Assembly: GCA_029379385.1 (NCBI GenBank)
Contig: CM055607.1
Location: 1-64,000 of the forward strand
Length of the DNA stretch: 64,000 bases
Source: Quillaja saponaria
Lineage: Eukaryota > Streptophyta > Magnoliopsida > Fabales > Quillajaceae
Reading direction: 5' to 3'
Below, one piece after another: positions 50,144-61,395 of the stretch. A program made the translations under genes and the position numbers. Numbering within the stretch: the first letter of the stretch is position 1; each line of letters begins with the position of its first letter. The notes beneath the pieces are model-generated. The model was not told where the DNA came from. It saw nothing but the letters and a program-made list of their open reading frames with translations, and ran no database searches.

Positions 50144-52667
50144 TCCTAGTTAAAGAAATGAAGCAAGAAAGAAGTCAGAAGAACATAGTGTGAAGATTTT
50201 CAAAAAGTTGTAGTAAAGGGAGAAGATATGATAGTCTTGTGTATCCATGTGTTTTTACCTCTTTCTGCAGATAGAAAAAGGAAAATGTTATGATACCTTT
50301 TGGTTTTGGATTTCTATTTTACTGGATGTCTGCTTCTAAATCAGTAATATAGGAGATTTGATGTGCATGTATACATATCTGCTCTACAATTATGTATAGT
50401 CTTTTTTAAGAACTGTAGAGGATGAGATCATTGTTCGAGTTGTTTCGGTGTAACAGTATCACTTGGCAACAAAAAGAAAGTGGTTATGTATGGTTATTCT
50501 GGCTCCATTACTGGCTTCCTTTCCCAAAAGGACAAAAAAGGTCATGTGCTTGCATTTGAAAATGTGCAAGCAATTCTTCGTTCTCCTCGGGGTTTTTATG
50601 CATCTATAGATTGTCGGCCGGGTGTTGGCAGAAGTGAAATATTTCAGCAAATTCTATTAACCTTGCTCTCAACGTCGCTTAGTTCTGTGCATGCAGAATA
50701 TGTTCTATGTTTATGTTACATATCTTGCGGTTTGTGCCTTTGTTGGTAAGATGGCTAGCAACTAGCAAGGTGGCTGGACGGCGACCTTTTTCTTGGGATG
50801 TTAAATCAATTCTTTGAAGTTGTTTTCGTTTGTTGTTCATGTCTTTCCAAAACCTGTAACTGCCGAGCAACCAAATAACTGGCTTGGCAACTGAAAATAG
50901 ATGTGTTAAATGCTATGTTTTTCTTGTTGACATTATTAACATTCAAATCTAAAACTTTACAAGGTGGCAGACTGGGGTTAGATTTTTATGACTTTATAGG
51001 TCAAGAAAAATTTATCCCCCAAGTCTTGCTCGAGTAAATTAGCAGCCATTAACTATTAAGCATTTATAAATTACTAGTTATATATCACGCGTTTTGCTTG
51101 TGAAACATATTTGTATGATTCATATTAAAAAATAATTATATACATATATTTTTAATATTTTACTTATATTCTTACATGTTTTATTATTGAAATTCATAAA
51201 AGAAGAAACTTGTTAGATATGAAATTGTAACTAAATAAAAAAGAAAGAGCCACAATTTTATTTTGCAAAATTTCAAGTGCATAACCATGAATGATTTTAA
51301 TCTAAAATGACAAAAAAATAATCAGAGTAAAGTTTTTTTTATTAAAATTTTGGTCGATACTTTCTTTTGACTCAGTGCATTTTAGTTACTATACTTGTGA
51401 GTTAGTTAAATACACTTATGATGAAATGTCAGAAAAATAAATCAACTATAAAGTCAATTAGATTTAAACCTTGTGGTTGATTCAATTTAATTATTATATT
51501 TAAAATTTTATTAACATAAAATAGACATAATAATAATTATAATCCAATAACCAAGAAACTTTATTAAATTCATTACCACTAAAAAAAAAAACTTAAATAA
51601 TCGAGGTGTTAATTAAGAGTAATCATACTCCTCCATAACTATAATCTTTATGTGATAAAACAAAGTGAGATAGATAATTTAAAATGTGTTAAATTATAAA
51701 TTAATTATTATTAATATAAATGAAAAAAATAATTACATTCCTATGATAAAAAATAAATAAATTAGATTGAGAGTTAATTTGGTGTTAAAATTTAGATAAC
51801 TTGCTAAATATTAAAATTTTAATTATTGTTAGAGTTTCTTATTATTAAAATTTATTAATATTAAAAAAATTACAATTATATAACTTGTAAGGGGTATTTT
51901 GGAAAATCAAAAGATTTTGTTGTTAATCCATTTTTATATATAATATAGAAAACAATCATATTACTATTAAACAATTATTTATGTAAAAATCAAAATGTTA
52001 GAAGTTGAATTAAAAACAGATAAGCATGTAAAATTTTTTATAAGATATATTTTAGAAATTAAAAGGTTCAACAGTCACTTTTATATATAGTATAGATAGA
52101 TACATTCCAATCAACGCTACTACACAACGCTATAAGGTTTAGCCATTTCGGCTTTAGTTATTTTTGGGGAAAAAAAAATACTTTTTAAAAAAAATTTATA
52201 ATTTCAATATTTAATTTAATTAGTCCTCTAAACAACAAAATTATAATTCCATTCTAATTCTAATGTTTAAAGAATTGAAATTGTATTTCAATTTTATGTT
52301 TTAAGTACAATTCTTAGATTAAAGGGAATACGGAATGCACATATAAAATATAAAGTAAATATCTAATTAATCAAAAAAATTATTGAAAATTCAGCAATTA
52401 ATAGCCACCAACCAACCATTGAAATATGACAATTATTTTAGAACAACTATAAATAAAAAATAATTAATGGTAATTATGACCTACATAAATTTCCAAATAT
52501 AACACCTTTCCAAATGCCTCAAGATAATTATTAGCAAAATCTTTTTTTTAGTTTACCTTCACCCCCTCTTGAATGAAAATAAATAAGGAAAAAAAATTGC
52601 ACAATGCATTTTACTACCCAAACAGCCAATTGAGAACCAGTGAAAAACCAAAAAAGCACAGTCACTA
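50144..52667. other. 3' UTR and downstream sequence of the left kinase copy
   Basis: The first 750 bp or so after the stop probably contains the 3' UTR. The rest is AT-rich with no gene recognised. It is mirrored at 58681-61052. Confidence 0.5.
51974..52126. other. About 152-bp segment present only in the left arm
   Basis: The left arm reads TTAAACAATTATTTATG to CTACACAACGCTATAAGG. The right arm joins TTAAACAACGCTATAAGG directly. The direct ACAA at both edges indicates a short-homology deletion in the right arm, or less likely an insertion in the left. Confidence 0.85.
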
Positions 52668-52797
52668 TGTTATGAATAGAATTCAGGAATTGGGCCTAAA
52701 GGAGCATGGGCTAAGCCTTGATTGTTAGAAGTTGCTGATTAGGCTCTGACGTGGAGTTGTTAGTCTTGTGGTTAAGTTATGTTAGCTAAATAGTTGC
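52668..52797 (-). repeat. Truncated LTR fragment at the inner end of the left arm
   Basis: Matches the outer 130 bp of the right-hand LTR (58551-58680) in inverted orientation, including TGTTATGAATAGAATTCAGG. Both copies are preceded by the same GCACAGTCACTA. Homology stops at AAATAGTT, after which unrelated sequence begins. Confidence 0.92.
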
Positions 52798-53290
52798 TAA
52801 TGCAATTATAGATGCACCAGACTCCACTTGCCAATTATTCCATAAATCAAACAAAGTACTTGCTTATGGTTCCATAAATCAAAGAAAGTTTACAGATGAA
52901 CACCAGATTGAGTCCATTAAGATTGATTACATCCAATGACATGTGGCTTAATTATTGCCTATATAACACGAATGCTTGGTGTAATCTGATTCATCTTGTA
53001 CTATTATGGTTTTATAACTTCACCCCTGAACATGAGGTAGCATTCTGGGTATCACAATCTTGTCCTGGGAAAAGTAAACCAAAATAGCGCAGTCTTGTTG
53101 AATCTAAACACCACTTTTTAAGGTTAATGTTCTTGTGGTTGGTTTGAGTAAAGGTAGTCAGTAATGCTTACTGGTAGGAAAGTTGTTTGGTATATGAGAC
53201 ATCCTAAGAAATTCTTCTGGATTATTTCGTGTTATAGTGATCATAGTTTAGGAGCTTATGCATATGTACAATTTGCTTGATATGCCTATA
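52798..53290. other. Unique spacer between left arm and retrotransposon
   Basis: About 490 bp with no match elsewhere in the window and no recognised gene. It contains a short internal duplication, TTCCATAAATCAAA, at about 52838 and 52870. Confidence 0.5.
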
Positions 53291-53613
53291 TGATAACTCG
53301 CAAACTAGAATTTGAGTTGCAGTTATGGCTGCCAACAAGAAAGTAGAGAGAAGACAGAGAGAAAAGAGAGAGAGAGCAAGAGATTCAGAACTTCACTTTG
53401 TATTTCTCATAGCCATTACAATATTTAGTAAGTATTTTAGCAAACCCTTTCTCGTTATAACAATCTAACTGATAGTTCAACAAACTAACTATTTAGCTAA
53501 CATAACTTAACCACTGGGCTAACAACTCCACGTCAAAGCCTAATCAGTAACTTCTAACAATTAAGGCTTAGCCCTTGCTCCGTTAAGCCCAATTCTTGAA
53601 TTCTATTCATAAT
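53291..53613 (-). repeat. 3' LTR of the Ty3/gypsy element
   Basis: The + strand reads TGATAACTCGCAAACTAG at the left and ATTCTATTCATAATA at the right. The inner terminal base pair has changed from the expected CA. A purine tract (GAGGAAA on the minus strand) precedes it as a likely polypurine tract. Confidence 0.88.
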
Positions 53614-53691
53614 ATTTCCTCGTTCAGCAGAGGATCCTTGACCCCAAGGATCAAATGAAAGAAATCTCAGTTTCGACTCTCTGATGTCCTC

Positions 53692-53934
53692 TTATGTAGA
53701 GTCTTGCATTCCTGTATTATACCAGTACACCAATACTTGAACAGAGGCCTTGTCATGCGTTTTACTCAATCTTCTGTCCAATATCCTTACTGGTCCTAAC
53801 AAAACTTTGCCTTCTTCATCCATGGTAGGCAATTGATTATAAACCATATGATTCCCATGTTTCCTTTTCAATAAGGACACATGAAAGACATTATGGATTT
53901 TGGTGATGGCAGGTAACTGCAACACATAAGCCAC
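53692..53934 (-). pseudogene. Integrase C-terminal region of the Ty3/gypsy element
   Basis: Reads AYVLQLPAITKIHNVFHVSL, then LLGPVRILDRRLSKTHDKAS and VLVYWYN. This is the GPY-like and chromodomain-adjacent end seen in plant chromoviruses. It truncates before a full chromodomain is evident. Confidence 0.8.
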
Positions 53935-54367
53935 TTTACCAATTTTGTCTAGATTTGAAAAGGACCATAGTATGTTGCGGCCAATTGGTGAAAATTAGAA
54001 TGACTCGTAGTTTGCTGTATGTAAGGTTAGATCTTTAGATAAACCTACTCTCCCACCAAAAACTCCCTTTCACTTATGTGTTTATTAGCTCTTATTCTAT
54101 TCCAAGTTTTGTATAAATTGTCCTTGAGCAATTGACATAGCTTCTCTGTTGATCATGGATTTGTCAAGAGCATCATGATTAGAATCCATTTAACATAGGG
54201 AATGTGACAAGGTAGTTCTTGTCCAAAGAAAGCTTGATATGGGGTCATTTGAATTGCAGTATGAAAACTAGCGTTGTACCATAGTTAAGCCAAAGACAAC
54301 CACTACATCCATTTTCTTGGACAATCTCCAGCAAAACATCTTAGATAAGCCTCTAATGATCTGTTGA

Positions 54368-54619
54368 CTACCTCAGTTTGACTATATGTTTGGGGATAGT
54401 ATGCTGAGGAGTGCAACAACTTGACTTTCTAAATCTTAAATTACTCTTCCAAAAATGAGATAGAAACACAGCATCTCTGTTAGATACTATGCTTTCTGGC
54501 ATGCCATGTACCTTATAGACATTGTCTGTAAGAGCTTGAGCCACACTAGCTATTGTATAAGGATGTTGTAACCCAAAAAAGTGTGCAAGTTTACTCAGTC
54601 TGTGTACTACCAATAACAC
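54368..54619 (-). pseudogene. Integrase core fragment of the Ty3/gypsy element
   Basis: Reads VVHRLSKLAHF, VYKVHGMPESIVSNRDAVFL and SHFWKS, the central part of the integrase DDE domain with the second Asp (normally SDRD, here SNRD). Upstream zinc-binding sequence on the minus strand is disrupted. Confidence 0.87.
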
Positions 54620-55176
54620 AATTGTGTTGCCAATAGACTTATTTAAGACATCAATGAAATCTATAAAGATGGAAGACCATACTCTATTTGGAATTGGCAG
54701 TGGTTGGAGAAGACTAGGATGAGCAGCTGTTTCAGTTTTAAATCTTTGGCAAGTGTCACATTCTCTTATGAGATATCCTTATGTAAGCCTTTCCAATAGA
54801 ACACTCCTTATATCCTTTTCATAGTAGCATGCACCCTAGAATGTCCACCTGTTGTACTGCAGTAGAATAATTTCATCAATTCTCTTCTGAGTACTGGATA
54901 ATTTGGCACCACGAATTTCTCTTTTCTCTTCCACTGACCACACTAGTAGTCATAATGAGGATGAGAGTTCACATCCTATTGCACTTCTTGAATAAAATTG
55001 AGAATCTTGTCATCTTGGTCATAACTATGTGACTATCTTGGTAATCAAATCAGAAGTTAGGATGGATACAGCCAAGGAATGAGGTTCCAAATTAGATTCT
55101 TGTGGGAAAGACCTTGATAATGCATAAGCAGCAGTATTGTCCTTACCTTTTTTGTACACAATGACATAATCCAAGC

Positions 55177-55464
55177 CTACTTTTGCTCCAAGGCATACGT
55201 CAAAGCTTGGTGATCTATTTCAATGATAAAACGTATTCCCAACAAGTACTGCTTCCACTTAGTGACAATATTTATAATAGCTATCAATTCTTTTTCATAG
55301 GTAGATAGCCCTAGGTGCTTAGGACCAAGTACTTTGCTCAAAAAATCTAGTAGGTGCCCATGTTGCAATAGCACAGTTCCAATGCCTGCACCACAGACAT
55401 CTGTTTCAATAGTGAATTCACTAGAGTAATCTAGTAAGGCCAGTACAGGACCTTTAGTCATCAT
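55177..55464 (-). pseudogene. RNase H fragment of the Ty3/gypsy element
   Basis: Reads FTIETDVCGAGIGTVLLQ, LSTYEKELIAII and YLLGIRFIIEIDHQALTY. The canonical D-A-S-x-x-G-x-G-A has Val-Cys in place of Ala-Ser. One stop separates it from the reverse transcriptase piece. Confidence 0.88.
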
Positions 55465-55503
55465 CTATTTCAGTGTTTGGAAAGCTATCTTTGTTGGTTC
55501 ATC

Positions 55504-55941
55504 CTAACTGAAGCTATTTTTCCTTAAAAACATAGTTAAAGGCTTGCTCACTTTGTCATAGTCCTTAATGAATCTCCTGTAGTAGCCAGTTAGGCTTAGG
55601 AAGCTTCTCAATGCTTTTATAGTACTAAGTCTAGGCCATTGAGTCATGTCCTCAATTTTCTTGGGATCAACTATTACTCCTTCTAAGTTGATGATTTGAC
55701 CTAAGTACTCAATTTGTTGACTCCCAAATGTACATTTGCTTATCTTAGCAAAGAGTGTGAGAGTTCTTATAAGCTTTAGGACTTCTCTTAAATGGATTAA
55801 ATGCTCCTCCCAAGATCTACTATACACTAAAATATCATCAAAAAATACTAGAACAAACTTCCTTAATAATTGCTTGAAGACAGTATTCATTAAACCTTGG
55901 AAAGTGGCTGGTGCATTTGTCAAGCCAAATGGCATGACCAC
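55504..55941 (-). pseudogene. Reverse transcriptase fragment of the Ty3/gypsy element
   Basis: About 145 residues with MPFGLTNAPATFQ and the catalytic FFDDILVYS box, then IEYLGQIIN and ALRSFLSLTGYYRRFI, the connection region. The N-terminal half, upstream on the minus strand to about 56400, is broken by stops. Confidence 0.93.
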
Positions 55942-56687
55942 AAACTCTTATAAGCCCTTATGAGTCCTAAATGTAGTCTTATATATATCTAGCCCTCATA
56001 CGAATTTGGTGATAATCACTTCTAAGATCCAACTGAGAAAAATACTTAACTTCATGAAGCTCATCTAGTAATTCCTCAATGATAAGAATAAGGAATTTGT
56101 TTTTCACTATCAATTGATTGAGCCTTCTATAGCCAACACAAAATCTTTAGCTGTTGTCCTTCTTCTTCACTAACACAATGGGTGATGTAAAGGAACTGAT
56201 GCTAGGTCTAATGATTTTGTTCTCCAACATCTCTTTCACTATGCTTTCAATACATTTTTATGCAATGGGCCATATCTGTATGGCTTAAGGTTCACTGGTT
56301 GACTACCCTTCTTAAGTTCAATTATGTAGTCAAAAGATCTTTTTGTAGGTAAGGCCTTTATTTCTTCAAACTCTCTTAATAAGGACCTCAGATCAGCAAA
56401 CACTGCCTTAGTTTGTCTTATCTCTAAAGACCATAACAGTGTTTCTCCTGTTGTACCATGCAGAAGGCTGCATATCTAAACCAAAATAGAGCATTGGTTA
56501 ACAGGTAGTGCCCTGTGTTTTTCTTTTTTGTCCATAGATACTGCTTGTTGTACTCCTTGTAAGCAGACTATCTAGTCACTCCATTCCAACTATATTGTTA
56601 GCTGCTGAAAATTCCAACTAATATCTCTAAGAGTTGCCAACCATTGTACAGCCATTGTACACTAAGGACCAATCCAAAATTGCCTAA

Positions 56688-56924
56688 TCACATGACTAGA
56701 AAGTTAGCTTGGAAAATAGATTGTTGTAGACTCCATTTGAGGCCTTTACACATTACAGAAACTCTTACCTTGCTCCCATCTGCCACTACTACATGTATTG
56801 CCCTAGTCTGGTAGCACTTTAGGCCCAACCTCTTAACTACATCCACGCTAATGAAATTATGTGTGCTCCCACTATCAATGAGCACTAACAGTGATTGTTT
56901 CTTGAGTGTGCCCCTTACTTTCAT
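56688..56924 (-). pseudogene. Aspartic protease fragment of the Ty3/gypsy element
   Basis: Contains LVLIDSGSTHNFIS, where DSG is the active-site motif of the retropepsin-like family, followed by VVKRLGLKC and VVADGSKV, typical of plant Ty3/gypsy proteases. Confidence 0.85.
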
Positions 56925-57488
56925 AGTTTGATATCCCTTACCATGTTGGTTTTGCTAGTCAACACCAGTTACTGCCACTAATGAAATAGCAGCAACACTC
57001 TCCTCCTTTTATTGAGAATAGTCAATCAAATCCAAGACTTCCTCCATCTCATCTACCTTTTCCTCCTCTTCATAAGTAATTGACATGTTAACCTTGGCAT
57101 TCTTGTAATTATGACTAAGTACGAATCTATCATTTCAGTAAAAACAAAGACCCTTCTTCCCCCTTTCCTCCATCTCAGCTCTGGTCATAAAGAAAGAGTT
57201 TTTGCGAGGATAATGCTAAGAGTTTATTGTATATGAGGGGTCCTTTATTGCTAGGATTAGTGTTCATATCTCTTGGTTCATTCAAGTTGAGGTGTCTAGA
57301 AGCTTGGTTAGATAGAGCAACTGTGGAAGACATAAATTTTCTTAAAGGTGGTGGTACTGTATTTGGATGAGGAGAGTTTTTTGTGTTCTAGATGGAATTA
57401 TACTAGTTTTGGTAAGGCTTAGAAGTATTGAGCTGAGATTTCTTGTATAAGGTAGAGTTCAAGAAATTCTCTTGGTTTTTTGCTGAAG

Positions 57489-57713
57489 TTATAGTGCCAA
57501 TGATTGAATCTCAACCAAACTGATTCCATGCACAATTTCCTCTTTCAGTCCCCCTTTATAGTGATCTAACAATACCACTCTAGGCATATAACACCTATTT
57601 CTCAAGCATTCAAATCTTTCATTGTATTCTTCCACGCTACTTTCTTGTTTCAAGTTTTTTAACAAGTCTAGAGAGTTTGTTACCTTGAAATCTTGCTTGC
57701 AAGGACTACACAA
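57489..57713 (-). pseudogene. gag fragment of the Ty3/gypsy element
   Basis: About 74 residues including LLKNLKQESSVEEYNERFE, a typical retrotransposon gag pattern (L-x-Q-x-x-S-V-x-E-Y-x-x-x-F). Flanking frames are broken by stops. Confidence 0.75.
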
Positions 57714-58323
57714 ACTCTTCCTATTGTAGTCTTATCGTGTTGCATTCCTCCAAGAATCCTTATTATCATTCCAACATTTTTTCTCTAAAGTGCATTGCTG
57801 CAATTCTCACCTTCATATACTTAAGCGTTTGATCCACCTCAAAGAAGTCTTTGCGCTTGAAAAGTCACCCCCTCAGGTTATCTTATTCAAACCTTGGAAA
57901 TTCCTCTTAAGCTACTCGTTTCTGTAAGTGGTGATCCCTCAATCCTGGTCCTTGTTCTTCATTGATATGAGGATCAATTGGTTGTCTGAACTCCTTCTAT
58001 TGAGCTGCTGGAGGATTAGGAAGCACTGGCTCTTGATTCCTCTCAACATTTGACCCTGAGTGTAACTCTAAAACTGAAACCTGAAGTGATGCCAAAGCCA
58101 CCATAATAGCTTGCAGCTTGGCTTCTGAATTAGCTTGCTATTCCATGATAGATAGCAGTTTCATATCCATGTTTGCCTAAGCTTCCATGGATCATGCCTT
58201 CAATTCTTGGATCAACACATCAATGCTTTGAAACCGGTCATCCATGGCTTCTATTCGAGATTCCATGGCTCCCAACCTTTGATCGATAATCGTAGCAATC
58301 ACATTCAGCATTTTGCTAGAATC

Positions 58324-58336
58324 AGTGCTCTGATAT
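58324..58336 (-). other. Degenerate primer-binding site (initiator Met tRNA type)
   Basis: The minus strand reads TAATATCAGAGC immediately inside the 5' LTR, close to the canonical TGGTATCAGAGC. It supports the minus orientation. Confidence 0.75.
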
Positions 58337-58337
58337 T

Positions 58338-58680
58338 ACTGATAACTCACAAACCAGAAATTGAGTTGCAATTATGGCTGCCAACAAGAAAGTAGAGAAA
58401 AGACATAGAGAAAAAAGAGAAAAGGGTGAGAGAGCAAGAGATTCAAAACTTCACTTTGTATTTCTTATACCTATTACAATAATTAGGAAGTATTTTAACA
58501 AACCCTTTCTCATTACAACAATCTAACAGATAGTTCAACATACTAACAAACTAACTATTTAGCTAACATAACTTAACGACAAGACTAACAACTCCACGTC
58601 AGAGCCTAATCAGCAACTTCTAACAATCAAGGCTTAGCCCATGCTCCTTTAGGCCCAATTCCTGAATTCTATTCATAACA
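58338..58680 (-). repeat. 5' LTR of the Ty3/gypsy element
   Basis: On the minus strand it starts TGTTATGAATAGAATTC and ends GAGTTATCA. It is about 340 bp, with a 14-bp stretch near the middle that the 3' LTR lacks. Its outer 130 bp is also present at 52668-52797. Confidence 0.9.
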
Positions 58681-61052
58681 TAGTGACTGTGCTTTTTTGG
58701 TTTTTCACTGGTTCTCAATTGGCTTTTTGGGTAGTAAAATGCACTGTGCAATTTTTTTTCCTTATTTATTTTCATTCAAGAGGGGGTGAAGGTAAACTAA
58801 AAAAAAGATTTTGCTAATAATTATCTTGAGGCATTTGGAAAGGTGTTATATTTGGAAATTTATGTAGGTCATAATTACCATTAATTATTTTTTATTTATA
58901 GTTGTTCTAAAATAATTGTCATATTTCAATGGTTGGTTGGTGGCTATTAATTGCTGAATTTTCAATAATTTTTTTGATTAATTAGATATTTACTTTATAT
59001 TTTATATGTGCATTCCGTATTCCCTTTAATCTAAGAATTGTACTTAAAACATAAAATTGAAATACAATTTCAAGTCTTTAAACATTAGAATTAGAATGGA
59101 ATTATAATTTTGTTGTTTAGAGGACTAATTAAATTAAATATTGAAATTATAAATTTTTTTTAAAAAGTATTTTTTTTTTCCCCAAAAATAACTAAAGCCG
59201 AAATGGCTAAACCTTATAGCGTTGTTTAATAGTAATATGATTGTTTTCTATATTATATATAAAAATGGATTAACAACAAAATCTTTTGATTTTCCAAAAT
59301 ACCCCTTACAAGTTATATAATTGTAATTTTTTTAATATTAATAAATTTTAATAATAAGAAACTCTAACAATAATTAAAATTTTAATATTTAGCAAGTTAT
59401 CTAAATTTTAACACCAAATTAACTCTCAATCTAATTTATTTATTTTTTATCATAGGAATGTAATTATTTTTTTCATTTATATTAATAATAATTAATTTAT
59501 AATTTAACACATTTTAAATTATCTATCTCACTTTGTTTTATCACATAAAGATTATAGTTATGGAGGAGTATGATTACTCTTAATTAACACCTCGATTATT
59601 TAAGTTTTTTTTTTTAGTGGTAATGAATTTAATAAAGTTTCTTGGTTATTGGATTATAATTATTATTATGTCTATTTTATGTTAATAAAATTTTAAATAT
59701 AATAATTAAATTGAATCAACCACAAGGTTTAAATCTAATTGACTTTATAGTTGATTTATTTTTCTGACATTTCATCATAAGTGTATTTAACTAACTCACA
59801 AGTATAGTAACTAAAATGCACTGAGTCAAAAGAAAGTATCGACCAAAATTTTAATAAAAAAAACTTTACTCTGATTATTTTTTTGTCATTTTAGATTAAA
59901 ATCATTCATGGTTATGCACTTGAAATTTTGCAAAATAAAATTGTGGCTCTTTCTTTTTTATTTAGTTACAATTTCATATCTAACAAGTTTCTTCTTTTAT
60001 GAATTTCAATAATAAAACATGTAAGAATATAAGTAAAATATTAAAAATATATGTATATAATTATTTTTTAATATGAATCATACAAATATGTTTCACAAGC
60101 AAAACGCGTGATATATAACTAGTAATTTATAAATGCTTAATAGTTAATGGCTGCTAATTTACTCGAGCAAGACTTGGGGGATAAATTTTTCTTGACCTAT
60201 AAAGTCATAAAAATCTAACCCCAGTCTGCCACCTTGTAAAGTTTTAGATTTGAATGTTAATAATGTCAACAAGAAAAACATAGCATTTAACACATCTATT
60301 TTCAGTTGCCAAGCCAGTTATTTGGTTGCTCGGCAGTTACAGGTTTTGGAAAGACATGAACAACAAACGAAAACAACTTCAAAGAATTGATTTAACATCC
60401 CAAGAAAAAGGTCGCCGTCCAGCCACCTTGCTAGTTGCTAGCCATCTTACCAACAAAGGCACAAACCGCAAGATATGTAACATAAACATAGAACATATTC
60501 TGCATGCACAGAACTAAGCGACGTTGAGAGCAAGGTTAATAGAATTTGCTGAAATATTTCACTTCTGCCAACACCCGGCCGACAATCTATAGATGCATAA
60601 AAACCCCGAGGAGAACGAAGAATTGCTTGCACATTTTCAAATGCAAGCACATGACCTTTTTTGTCCTTTTGGGAAAGGAAGCCAGTAATGGAGCCAGAAT
60701 AACCATACATAACCACTTTCTTTTTGTTGCCAAGTGATACTGTTACACCGAAACAACTCGAACAATGATCTCATCCTCTACAGTTCTTAAAAAAGACTAT
60801 ACATAATTGTAGAGCAGATATGTATACATGCACATCAAATCTCCTATATTACTGATTTAGAAGCAGACATCCAGTAAAATAGAAATCCAAAACCAAAAGG
60901 TATCATAACATTTTCCTTTTTCTATCTGCAGAAAGAGGTAAAAACACATGGATACACAAGACTATCATATCTTCTCCCTTTACTACAACTTTTTGAAAAT
61001 CTTCACACTATGTTCTTCTGACTTCTTTCTTGCTTCATTTCTTTAACTAGGA
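58681..61052. other. 3' UTR and downstream sequence of the right kinase copy
   Basis: Mirror of 50144-52667 without the 152-bp segment. No gene is recognised. Confidence 0.5.
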
Positions 61053-61392
61053 TCAATCAGCTGTCATTGGTTGCGTCAGGCAACACCTAAAACGAGCCTT
61101 GCGAACAGTTGTCATGATCTCAGTCTCTGCATTTTCAAGCATTCCTACAATGTCAGTAAATGGTGGCCTGACATCAGGGTTGGCATCCCAACATCTCGTC
61201 ATAATCTCACTTAAAACAGGTAAGCAGTCATTAGGAATGATAGGACGAACACCCTTGTTGACTACTGCAAATGCTGCCTGTACTGCAGTCATGTTCTGAA
61301 ACGGAAGCATTCCAGTGATGAGTTCCCAAAGAACGATCCCAAAGCTATACACGTCCACTTTCTGGGTGTAAGGCCTGTGCTGGATCATCTCC
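61053..61392 (-). CDS. Raf-like kinase, last coding exon of the right copy (partial gene)
   Basis: The final exon starts after the acceptor (61393-61395 on the minus strand) with GAG ATG and runs to the TGA stop at 61053-61055, encoding [18 protein letters not shown] through [13 protein letters not shown]. It covers kinase subdomains VIII (APE region) to XI and the conserved family C terminus. Unlike the left copy it keeps the invariant Asp of DVYSFG (codon at 61353-61355). The other exon lies outside the window, so whether the whole gene is intact is unknown. This could be the functional parent of the left pseudogene, or another damaged copy. Confidence 0.85.
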
Positions 61393-61395
61393 CTA

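Larger units (their letters stand above)
47196..52797 (+). repeat. Left arm of a large inverted repeat
   Basis: Base 47196 pairs with base 64000, and positions from 47196 to at least 50870 pair with the right arm at a constant coordinate sum of 111196, i.e. without net indels. Nearer the centre the sum becomes 111348 because the left arm has about 152 bp that the right arm lacks (about 51974-52126). The arm ends at 52797 inside a partial LTR. The left limit of homology is unknown because the partner sequence lies beyond the window. Only occasional single-base differences are seen. Confidence 0.95.
53291..58680 (-). mobile_element. Decayed Ty3/gypsy (chromovirus-type) retrotransposon in the loop of the inverted repeat
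   Basis: Read on the minus strand: 5' LTR (58338-58680), primer-binding site, gag, protease, reverse transcriptase, RNase H, integrase, a C-terminal module and 3' LTR (53291-53613). Protease before reverse transcriptase and integrase last is the Ty3/gypsy order. Many stops and frame changes break the polyprotein, so it is not autonomous. The two LTRs differ by roughly one base in ten by eye. The 5-bp flanks (left CTATA, right TAGTG) do not match, so no target duplication is preserved. Confidence 0.93.

Noticed and set aside
52798..53290. Spacer as part of the retrotransposon
   Set aside because: It lies outside the 3' LTR, has no match to the element or arms, and shows no coding similarity.
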